Shown in pieces: positions 1-5,651 of a DNA stretch of 55,721 nt (its first letter is position 1; each line of letters starts with the position of its first letter). Position numbers and translations under genes: made by a program. Where the stretch lies: NCBI GenBank assembly GCA_017474515.1, contig JAFVHN010000043.1, forward strand, positions 1-55,721, written 5' to 3'. Source of the DNA: Prevotella sp. (GTDB lineage Bacteria > Bacteroidota > Bacteroidia > Bacteroidales > Bacteroidaceae). Under the pieces are notes generated by a model. It saw only the letters and a list, made by a program, of their open reading frames with translations. It was not told the DNA's origin and made no database searches.

Positions 1-71
1 AAGTATGTCCCTACAATCGTGTTGTTCTGCCGAATTGTAATTATTCGTAACCCCCTTTTCAGGCGGCCAAT

Positions 72-172
72 AGGAGCCGACGCTTCCAAGCGTCGGAGTA
101 ACTTTTTTATTTACTCTGACGCTTTTAGGGGTATTTTTTTAGTTACTCCGACGCTCGGAGGCGTCGGCTCCT
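72..172. repeat. GGAGCCGACGC palindrome, copy 1
   Basis: About 100 bp. The outer arms are AGGAGCCGACGC and GCGTCGGCTCCT. The left arm also folds on itself (CCGACGCTT, two-base loop, AAGCGTCGG), and the centre is T-rich with ATTTACTCTGACGC. Near-identical copies lie at 381-481, 2238-2339 and 5254-5354; a fragment is seen at 19327-19340. In all four full copies a GGACATAC palindrome follows within about 60 bp, so the two normally travel together. Function unknown. Confidence 0.85.
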
Positions 173-224
173 ATAAATCGGCTCCTATAAATCGGCTCCT
201 ATTTCGTCAGCTTCTATTGCACCT

Positions 225-323
225 GTAGGGACATACTTTATGTATGTCCGACCCCCCCCCGAGACCATCCGAAACCATTTGAATATGCCGCGGCGGGCGG
301 ACATACATGAAGTATGTCCCTAC
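225..323. repeat. GGACATAC nested palindrome, copy 1
   Basis: The ends GTAGGGACATACTTTATG and CATGAAGTATGTCCCTAC are inverted repeats. Each end is itself a hairpin (GGACATAC, five-base loop, GTATGTCC), so the structure is a palindrome of palindromes. Other copies are at 950-1021, 2396-2483 and 5410-5496, with half-copies at 1-14, 18443-18457 and 19217-19262. The centre varies between copies. No ORF is present. Confidence 0.85.
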
Positions 324-380
324 AATCGTGTCTTTCTGCCTAATTGTAATTATTCGTAACCCCCTTTTCAGGCGGCCAAT

Positions 381-481
381 AGGAGCCGACGCTTCCAAGC
401 GTCGGAGTAACTTTTTTATTTACTCTGACGCTTTTGGGGTAATTTTTTTATTTACTCCGACGCTCGGAGGCGTCGGCTCCT
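381..481. repeat. GGAGCCGACGC palindrome, copy 2
   Basis: Same structure as the copy at 72-172, from which it differs by a few bases in the T-rich centre. It is the second unit of the 309-bp tandem duplication. Confidence 0.85.
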
Positions 482-551
482 ATTACGTCGGCATCTATTA
501 CGTCGGCTTCTATTATCGGCTTCTATTATCGGCATCCATTGTCGGCTCCTA
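482..551. repeat. Degenerate minisatellite of the GTCGGCTTCTATT unit
   Basis: About five degenerate units of 10 to 14 bp (GTCGGCATCTATTAC, GTCGGCTTCTATTA, TCGGCTTCTATTA and similar) extend from the right arm of the palindrome ending at 481. Shorter runs of the same unit follow the other three palindrome copies (173-215, 2340-2390, 5355-5405), each with a different number of units. This looks like slippage or palindrome-associated expansion. Confidence 0.7.
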
Positions 552-625
552 CTGCAACACCTTTCAGCTCCTGCCTGCTTTTTCATTTTACAATGCTGGG
601 AAAAGATGGGTAGGATGATGGGGTG

Positions 626-874
626 AAATTGGTAAAAATATTTTACAAAATTGGATAAAATTCGGCCGTTTTGTAACGTATTGATTATCAGAGGGTTTAA
701 AATCGGCTGGATTTTGACCGCAAATTTCGGGAAGAGATTTGCCAATTCTCTCCCCTCAAACTGCCAATTCTCTCCTCGAAATTTGCGGTCAAAGTTCTTG
801 GGGTAAGCAAAAATCCATGAAAAATCTTGACAAAACAGGGGCGCTTCGCTATTTGAAAAATGCTATATGAAAAA
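626..874 (+). repeat. 81-nt-hairpin element, copy A
   Basis: Intergenic element of about 250 bp. Near-direct repeats AAAAATATTTTACAAAA (left) and GAAAAATCTTGACAAAA (right) flank a central 81-nt hairpin at 713-793. The hairpin arms are TTTGACCGCAAATTTCGGG and its complement, with two GCCAATTCTCTCC units inside. Relatives are at 18881-19130, 32945-33090, 45700-45912 and 53200-53410; in all five the hairpin is exactly 81 nt. No coding potential. It resembles a small non-autonomous repeat or a structured-RNA gene; I do not recognise a described family. Confidence 0.75.
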
Positions 875-949
875 ATGATAAAGTCGGCGGCCATTTTTCA
901 CCGGCTCTCTATTCAGGCTAATTTGCTATTCGCTGGTTCCCGTTTGCTC

Positions 950-1021
950 GTAGGGACATACTTATGTATGTCCGAAAACACACGAGTGGCCTGGGCGGAC
1001 ATACATAAAGTATGTCCCTAC
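950..1021. repeat. GGACATAC nested palindrome, copy 2 (short centre)
   Basis: Same ends as the copy at 225-323, but with a shorter centre (about 20 bp between the inner arms). It lies about 120 bp upstream of the first lectin-fold gene and its promoter. Confidence 0.8.
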
Positions 1022-1088
1022 GCTCGTGTACTTTTCATACTATCGTGCTATCATGGAAGCATTTTTCTGAATTATTCCCGCCCATTCA

Positions 1089-1118
1089 TTGCTTTTCTCC
1101 ATTTTCTTTGTATATTTG
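1089..1118 (+). promoter_or_regulatory. Bacteroidetes-type promoter of the first lectin-fold gene
   Basis: ATTG at 1088-1091, then 19 bp, then TATATTTG at 1111-1118, matches the TTTG-N19-TAnnTTTG consensus of the primary sigma factor in Bacteroidetes. The same block, TCTCCATTTTCTTTGTATAT, is repeated upstream of the second gene. The ATG at 1144 lies about 25 nt past the box. Confidence 0.75.
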
Positions 1119-1143
1119 CACATTAAAATAGTAATGATAAGAA

Positions 1144-2136
1144 ATGATGCGGAAATTATTACTTCTATTGCTCATGCCGCTGGCGGTGCTGACGGCACAG
1201 GCACAAAGCAATGATTACAACATGGTCATTGAGCTGAACAACGGCACGACAATCACCCTGGGTGCCAACGATGTGAGAAACCTCACCTTCAACGGCGATG
1301 CGCTCTCCATCAGCGGCAACACCATCGAGGACATTATCGCTGCCCTTGCCACCAAGGCCGACAAGTCCGAAATTGAAGAGCTGAGAGCCTTGATAAACCA
1401 GTTTAAGGATGTTGTGTCCAAAAAGACTATTACCGTCAACGGCGTCAGTTTTAAAATGGTGAAGGTTTTCGGTGGAACGTTCCAGATGGGTGCGACGTCA
1501 GAGCAGGTGAGCGATTCTGACTCGGATGAACGCCCTGTCCACTACGTGTCGCTTTCCGACTACTGGATTGGTGAGACGGAGGTGACGCAGGCCCTGTGGC
1601 AGGCCGTCATGGGCAGCAATCCTTCCGAGTTCACGGGTGACAGCCAACGTCCGGTGGAGAATGTCAGTTGGAATGACTGCCAGACGTTCATCCAGACATT
1701 GAACGAGCTGACGGGCATGTCGTTCCGCCTGCCCACGGAGGCCGAATGGGAATTTGCGGCCCGCGGCGGCAATTCCTCCCAGGGCTACAAGTATGCCGGC
1801 AGCAACACAGTTGACAACGTGGCCTGGTATTATTTCAACAGTTATGCCTTGGGCAGCAGCAGTCCGGATTATGGCACCCATCCTGTTGCCACCAAATCCC
1901 CGAATGAGCTTGGCCTTTACGACATGAGCGGCAACGTGTGGGAGTGGTGTCAGGACTGGTATGGCAGTTACAGTTCTTCAGCCCAGACAGACCCTGTCGG
2001 TCCTTCGTCGGGCTCCAACCGGCTGAGGCGCGGGGGCAGCTGGAACAGCAACGCCAGGAACTGCCGTGTGGCGTATCGCAACTACGGCACGCCCTCTAGC
2101 CGCGACAACAGCCGTGGGCTACGCCTTGCTTTTTAG
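1144..2136 (+). CDS. Secreted FGE/C-type-lectin-fold protein with DGR-like variable C terminus (1 of 3)
   Basis: A secreted protein of 330 residues. A signal peptide (1-20, ending AQA) is followed by a small beta-rich domain (about 22-60, NNGTTITLG and LTFNGDALSISG), a heptad-like stalk (about 60-95) and a formylglycine-generating-enzyme-like domain (about 100-330). Domain motifs are FQMGATSEQ, ETEVTQALW, RLPTEAEWEFAARGG, MSGNVWEWCQDW and the terminal GLRLAF. The FGE family adopts a C-type-lectin superfold, used both by enzymes and by DGR variable proteins. No sulfatase substrate is encoded nearby, so I favour a ligand-binding role. Residues 292-324 are hypervariable relative to the two paralogues downstream, while the sequence on both sides is nearly identical. 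The start is ATGATG at 1144 or 1147, just after a good promoter. It probably acts at the cell surface or outside the cell, but no T9SS sorting domain is visible. Confidence 0.9.
   Translation: MMRKLLLLLLMPLAVLTAQAQSNDYNMVIELNNGTTITLGANDVRNLTFNGDALSISGNTIEDIIAALATKADKSEIEELRALINQFKDVVSKKTITVNGVSFKMVKVFGGTFQMGATSEQVSDSDSDERPVHYVSLSDYWIGETEVTQALWQAVMGSNPSEFTGDSQRPVENVSWNDCQTFIQTLNELTGMSFRLPTEAEWEFAARGGNSSQGYKYAGSNTVDNVAWYYFNSYALGSSSPDYGTHPVATKSPNELGLYDMSGNVWEWCQDWYGSYSSSAQTDPVGPSSGSNRLRRGGSWNSNARNCRVAYRNYGTPSSRDNSRGLRLAF
2017..2118 (+). other. DGR-like variable region 1
   Basis: The 102 nt before the conserved end encode a segment ending at GLRLAF. Aligned without gaps to 3470-3571 and 5036-5137, 22 of the first 33 codons differ among the three copies. 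By my count 20 first positions, 15 second positions and 8 third positions differ. The 11 codons identical in all copies (CGG, CGC, GGG, GGC, TGG, GCC, TGC, CGT, GTG, CGC, CCC) contain no adenine. This is the signature of adenine-directed mutagenesis from a template repeat. The DGR assignment is inference. Confidence 0.75.
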
Positions 2137-2237
2137 TTCTTCCAAAAAAATGGAAATTTCGCGCATGCCTTGTTCAGGTGAATTTGCTTTTTTTTTTCGT
2201 AAACTCGGCTGAAATGGATAGTTAGTCCGACATTCTT

Positions 2238-2339
2238 AGGAGCCGACGCTTCCAAGCGTCGGACTAACTTTTTTATTTACTCTGACGCTTTCAGGAGTAT
2301 TTTTTTTAGTTACTCCGACGCTCGGAGGCGTCGGCTCCT
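2238..2339. repeat. GGAGCCGACGC palindrome, copy 3
   Basis: It lies about 100 bp downstream of the first lectin-fold gene. The whole stretch from the stop codon to the following palindrome (2134-2483) is nearly identical to 5153-5496 after the third gene, so gene end and palindromes were duplicated as a block. The gap 2137-2564 holds only this element and the GGACATAC palindrome. Confidence 0.85.
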
Positions 2340-2395
2340 AATGGCGTCGGCTCCTACTGGTATCTGCTCCTATTTTGTCGGCCCTTATTCAACTT

Positions 2396-2483
2396 GTAGG
2401 GACATACTTCATGTATGTCCGAAATCACCCGAGAAATCAGGATGCTCCGAGGCGAGGCGGACATACATGAAGTATGTCCCTAC
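2396..2483. repeat. GGACATAC nested palindrome, copy 3
   Basis: Perfect outer inverted repeats GTAGGGACATACTTCATG and CATGAAGTATGTCCCTAC around a centre nearly identical to that at 5410-5496. It sits between the first lectin-fold gene and the promoter of the second. Confidence 0.85.
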
Positions 2484-2564
2484 TCTAAATATCCTGTTTA
2501 TATATTTCAATGCTATCCTTGAAACATTTTTCTAAATATTTATGAAAACTTTTCTGCCAAAGAG

Positions 2565-2595
2565 TTGCTCTTTCTCCATTTTCTTTGTATATTTG
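2565..2595 (+). promoter_or_regulatory. Promoter of the second lectin-fold gene; decides the start codon
   Basis: TTG at 2565-2567, 20 bp, then TATATTTG at 2588-2595. An in-frame ATG at 2585 overlaps this box, so it cannot be the start of an mRNA made from this promoter; the ATG at 2621, which begins a good signal peptide, is the likely start. The block is copied from the promoter at 1089-1118. Confidence 0.75.
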
Positions 2596-2620
2596 CACAC
2601 ATAAACCAAATTACTATAAT

Positions 2621-3589
2621 ATGAAGAAATTATTGTTAATGTTGCTCATGCCGCTGACCATGGTGTCGGCACAGGCGCAAAGCAATGACTACAACATGGT
2701 CATTAGGTTAAACAACGGCACGAAGATAACGTTGGGCGCCAACGACGTGAAAGACCTTACCTTCAACGGCAATGAGCTGTCCATCAGCGGCAACACGATA
2801 GCAGACCTTTACTCACGAATCGCGAGGCTGGAAGGTCTGGCCAGCCGGGTGCAGGATAAAGCGTCCCCAGAATGGACGTTCACCGTCAATGGTGTGAGTT
2901 TCAAGATGGTGAAGGTAGTTGGCGGCGCGTTCCAGATGGGTGCGACGTCAGAGCAGGGGAGCGATGCGCGCGATGATGAGAAACCAGTCCACAGAGTGAC
3001 ATTGTCTAACTATTACATCGGCGAGACGGAAGTGACTCAGGCGTTGTGGTATGCCGTGATGGGGCAGAGGCCCATACCCCAATCTTCTCACCAGTGGGAA
3101 AACGCTTACGGCCTTGGCGACAACTATCCTGCTTATTATGTCAACTGGAATAACTGCCAGGAGTTCATTACCAGGTTAAACCAGCTGACGGGCCTGACTT
3201 TCCGCCTTCCCACGGAGGCCGAGTGGGAGTTTGCTGCCCGTGGCGGCAACAGTTCCCAAGGTTACAAATATGCCGGCAGCAACACGATTGACGACGTGGC
3301 TTGGTACAAATCCAATTCCGACGGCACGACTCACCCTGTTGCCACCAAAGCTCCGAATGAGCTTGGCCTTTACGACATGAGCGGCAATGTGTGGGAGTGG
3401 TGTCAGGACTGGTATGGCAGTTACAGCTCTTCAGACCAGGCAGACCCTGTCGGTCCTTCGTCGGGCTCGGGCCGGGTGGAACGCGGGGGCGGCTGGGACA
3501 GCCTTGCCAAGTTCTGCCGTGTGGCGGGTCGCGTCTACAGCAACCCCTCTGGCCGCATCTACTTCCTCGGGCTGCGCCTTGCTTTATAG
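2621..3589 (+). CDS. Secreted FGE/C-type-lectin-fold protein with DGR-like variable C terminus (2 of 3)
   Basis: A 322-residue paralogue of the protein at 1144. It has a signal peptide (MKKLLLMLLMPLTMVSAQA), a beta domain (NNGTKITLGANDVKDLTF), a short coiled-coil stalk (about 60-85, IADLYSRIARLEGLASRV) and an FGE-like domain (about 90-322). The core motifs are the same (IGETEVTQALW, RLPTEAEWEFAARGG, YDMSGNVWEWCQDWYG). Residues 284-316 form the variable segment; the last residue is Leu where the others have Phe. The gene is probably co-transcribed with 3680-4129 and 4166-5155, since the gaps are 90 and 36 bp and I see no strong terminator. The start is set by the promoter box at 2588-2595. Confidence 0.9.
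   Translation: MKKLLLMLLMPLTMVSAQAQSNDYNMVIRLNNGTKITLGANDVKDLTFNGNELSISGNTIADLYSRIARLEGLASRVQDKASPEWTFTVNGVSFKMVKVVGGAFQMGATSEQGSDARDDEKPVHRVTLSNYYIGETEVTQALWYAVMGQRPIPQSSHQWENAYGLGDNYPAYYVNWNNCQEFITRLNQLTGLTFRLPTEAEWEFAARGGNSSQGYKYAGSNTIDDVAWYKSNSDGTTHPVATKAPNELGLYDMSGNVWEWCQDWYGSYSSSDQADPVGPSSGSGRVERGGGWDSLAKFCRVAGRVYSNPSGRIYFLGLRLAL
3470..3571 (+). other. DGR-like variable region 2
   Basis: Aligned without gaps to 2017-2118 and 5036-5137. Examples of codon triplets (copy 1/2/3) are AAC/GGC/TAC, AAC/GAC/GGC, AAC/GTC/GCC and AGC/GGC/GCC: the third base is constant while the first two vary, as expected if the template codon is AAC. Immediately upstream, TCCTTCGTCGGGCTC is identical in all three genes. 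Confidence 0.75.
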
Positions 3590-3679
3590 TTCTTCCAAGA
3601 AAAAAGAAAGAAAAAAACTAACAAACCTTATTGACCATTAACCGTCTGACGGGAGCCATCGGACATAAATAGAAAGTAA

Positions 3680-4129
3680 ATGAAAAAGAAAATCTTTATT
3701 TTATTCCTGTGGCTATTGCTGCCACAGGTGCTGTTGGCAAAGGTGAATGCCGTGGTGGTGCATCAGACCAACGGCACAAAGACCGTGTTTTTGCTTGCTG
3801 ATGCCCCCGTCGTCACTTATTCGGGGAATACGCTCGTCTTGAGAACAGCCACAAAGGAGGCATCGATGCCTGTGGAGGGCATAGAGAATGTGACGTTTGA
3901 AGACTATTCCGTTCCCACGCTGATTGACGAGGCGACCATTACCTCCGACGGCATCTTGTTCCGACAGCTGGCTGCCGGTAGTGAAGTGCGAATCTACACC
4001 GTTGACGGCAAGACGGTCAGCACACTGAAGGCTGACAGCAGCGGCGTCGTAGCCCTCGACCTGTCTGCGTTGCCCAAGGGCGTGCTGATTATCAGAACTC
4101 CCGATACCACTATCAAAGTGAATAACTAA
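3680..4129 (+). CDS. Small secreted protein: NGT-type beta domain plus T9SS type A-like C-terminal sorting domain
   Basis: 149 residues. A signal peptide (about 1-20) is followed by a short domain whose motif (TNGTKTVFLLADAPVVTYSG) resembles the N-terminal domain of the flanking lectin-fold proteins. The C-terminal ~60 residues (EVRIYTVDGKTVSTL, LDLSALPKGVLIIR, TIKVNN) match the pattern of type IX secretion C-terminal sorting domains. There is no other effector domain, so this is close to a bare sorting module. It lies 90 bp after the second lectin-fold gene and 36 bp before the third, which suggests co-expression. A role as anchor or partner of its neighbours is inference; export by the T9SS encoded at 21556-27767 is the family expectation. 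Confidence 0.75.
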   Translation: MKKKIFILFLWLLLPQVLLAKVNAVVVHQTNGTKTVFLLADAPVVTYSGNTLVLRTATKEASMPVEGIENVTFEDYSVPTLIDEATITSDGILFRQLAAGSEVRIYTVDGKTVSTLKADSSGVVALDLSALPKGVLIIRTPDTTIKVNN

Positions 4130-4165
4130 TCCAAACGTCATTAATAACTAAAAACCAAAAAGAAT

Positions 4166-5155
4166 ATGAAGAAACTATTGTTAATGTTGCTCATGCCGCT
4201 GGCCATGATGACGGCACAGGCACAAAGCAATGACTACAACATGGTCATTGAATTGAACAACGGCACGAAGATAACGTTGGGTGACAACGACGTGGAAAAC
4301 CTCACCTTCAACGGTGATGCGCTGTCCATCAGCGGCAGCACGATAGCAGACCTTTACTCACAAATCGCGAGGCTGGAAGTTCTGTTCAGTCAGTTGCGGG
4401 ATAAAGTGTCCCCAGGAAAGACGTTCACCGTCAATGGTGTGAGTTTCAGAATGGTGAAGGTAGCTGGCGGCACGTTCCAGATGGGTGCGACGTCAGAGCA
4501 GGGAGACGACGCATCCGACTCGGAGAAGCCTGTCCACAATGTGACGTTGTATGACTATTACATCGGCGAGACGGAAGTGACTCAGGAGTTGTGGTATGCC
4601 GTGATGGGTAAGAGGCCCACGTCGGACGGCGACCAGTGGAGCAGTTCTTGGGGCCTTGGCGACAACTATCCTGCTTATAATGTCAGCTGGAATGACTGTC
4701 AGACGTTCATCACCAGGTTAAACCAGCTGACGGGTCAGCAGTTCCGCCTTCCCACGGAGGCGGAGTGGGAATTTGCTGCCCGCGGCGGAAAAAATTCTCT
4801 GGGCTACAAGTATGCCGGCAGCAATACGATTGGCGACGTGGCATGGTATTTGGACAACATCCCTTCGCATTCATACGGCACGGCGGGCTATGGCACCCAG
4901 CCTGTTGCCAACAAATCCCCGAATGAGCTTGGCCTTTACGACATGAGCGGCAACGTGCGGGAGTGGTGTCAGGACTGGTATGGCAGTTACAGCTATCCAG
5001 ACCAGACGAACCCTATCGGTCCTTCGTCGGGCTCCTACCGGGTGACGCGCGGGGGCGCCTGGGGCGGCTACGCCAGGGATTGCCGTGTGTCGCAACGCGC
5101 CAACAGCCACCCCAATGGCTACAGCGAAAGACTCGGGCTGCGCCTCGCTTTTTAG
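4166..5155 (+). CDS. Secreted FGE/C-type-lectin-fold protein with DGR-like variable C terminus (3 of 3)
   Basis: 329 residues with the same architecture as its two paralogues. The signal peptide is MKKLLLMLLMPLAMMTAQA, followed by the beta domain (NNGTKITLGDNDVENLTF), the stalk (IADLYSQIARLEVLFSQL) and the FGE-like domain (about 95-329). The conserved MSGNVWEW reads MSGNVREW here. It differs from the second gene around residues 150-165 (KRPTSDGDQWSSSWG), outside the variable region, as ordinary paralogue divergence. Residues 291-323 are the DGR-like variable segment. It is the last gene of a likely three-gene unit starting at 2621, and is followed by a copied block carrying both palindrome families. 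Confidence 0.9.
   Translation: MKKLLLMLLMPLAMMTAQAQSNDYNMVIELNNGTKITLGDNDVENLTFNGDALSISGSTIADLYSQIARLEVLFSQLRDKVSPGKTFTVNGVSFRMVKVAGGTFQMGATSEQGDDASDSEKPVHNVTLYDYYIGETEVTQELWYAVMGKRPTSDGDQWSSSWGLGDNYPAYNVSWNDCQTFITRLNQLTGQQFRLPTEAEWEFAARGGKNSLGYKYAGSNTIGDVAWYLDNIPSHSYGTAGYGTQPVANKSPNELGLYDMSGNVREWCQDWYGSYSYPDQTNPIGPSSGSYRVTRGGAWGGYARDCRVSQRANSHPNGYSERLGLRLAF
5036..5137 (+). other. DGR-like variable region 3
   Basis: Third member of the aligned set. It retains AAT at codon 27, where the other two have TCT; both changed bases would be adenine in a template. It also has GAA and AGA at codons 31-32, with adenines at third positions. Of 43 variable nucleotide columns in the three-way alignment, I count 32 in which at least one copy still has A. 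Confidence 0.75.
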
Positions 5156-5253
5156 TTCTTCCAAAAAAAGAAAATTTCGCGCATGCCTTGTTCAGGTGAA
5201 TTTGCTTTTTTTTCGTAAACTCGGCTGAAATGGATAGTTAGTCCGACATTCTT

Positions 5254-5354
5254 AGGAGCCGACGCTTCCAAGCGTCGGACTAACTTTTTTATTTACTCTG
5301 ACGCTTTCAGGAGTATTTTTTTAGTTACTCCGACGCTCGGAGGCGTCGGCTCCT
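5254..5354. repeat. GGAGCCGACGC palindrome, copy 4
   Basis: Near-identical to 2238-2339, with an almost identical ~100-bp lead-in from the lectin-fold stop codon. Confidence 0.85.
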
Positions 5355-5409
5355 AATGGCATCTGCTCCCATTGTGTCGGCTCTTATTGTGTCGGCCCTT
5401 ATTCCACTT

Positions 5410-5496
5410 GTAGGGACATACTTCATGTATGTCCGAAATCACCCGAGAAATCAGGATGCTCCGAGGCGGGCGGACATACATGAAGTATGTCCCTAC
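5410..5496. repeat. GGACATAC nested palindrome, copy 4
   Basis: Near-identical to 2396-2483 and the right-hand boundary of the lectin-fold array. Beyond it, at 5497-5582, I see only unremarkable spacer before the GH3 terminator. Confidence 0.85.
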
Positions 5497-5582
5497 GTCG
5501 TACAAATTCGGCAGAACAGGGAGTTCTCTTTATTTTACAGAAATCATTTCGTGCTGCTTAATTTGCCTGTACCAACAAAAAG

Positions 5583-5617
5583 AAGCCCGCAATGCCGGTA
5601 GGTGGCATCGCGGGCTT
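5583..5617 (-). terminator. Rho-independent-type terminator of the beta-glucan PUL
   Basis: Stem AAGCCCGC-ATGCC paired with GGCAT-GCGGGCTT. On the minus strand it is followed by CTTTTTG. It lies about 35 bp past the GH3 stop codon, which is where the end of the minus-strand PUL transcript is expected. Confidence 0.75.
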
Positions 5618-5651
5618 GAAGCGTTACCGCAAATAGCGGGTTTGCAGAGGA

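Larger units (their letters stand above)
1..481. repeat. Tandem direct duplication, period 309 bp
   Basis: Bases 1-172 and 310-481 are near-identical direct copies offset by 309 bp. Each copy begins with the right end of a GGACATAC palindrome, runs through a unique spacer containing TTATTCGTAACCCCCTTTTC, and ends with a complete GGAGCCGACGC palindrome. The window start truncates the first copy. No plausible gene lies here: the short open frames are read straight through the palindromes. With its minisatellite tail and a third GGACATAC palindrome, this stretch fills the 1.1 kb upstream of the first lectin-fold gene. Confidence 0.85.

Noticed and set aside
1-1126. Several open frames of 60-100 codons upstream of the first lectin-fold gene
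   Set aside because: They read straight through palindromes and T-rich repeats, have no family resemblance and no promoter or ribosome-binding context.
2585-2620. N-terminal extension of the second lectin-fold protein (MYICTHKPNYYN)
   Set aside because: The ATG at 2585 lies at the -7 promoter box, and the extension would mask the signal peptide that starts at 2621.
1144-5155. True sulfatase-activating FGE enzymes
   Set aside because: Three tandem secreted copies with hypervariable C termini and no sulfatase gene in the window fit binding proteins better than a single-substrate maturase; not excluded by sequence alone.
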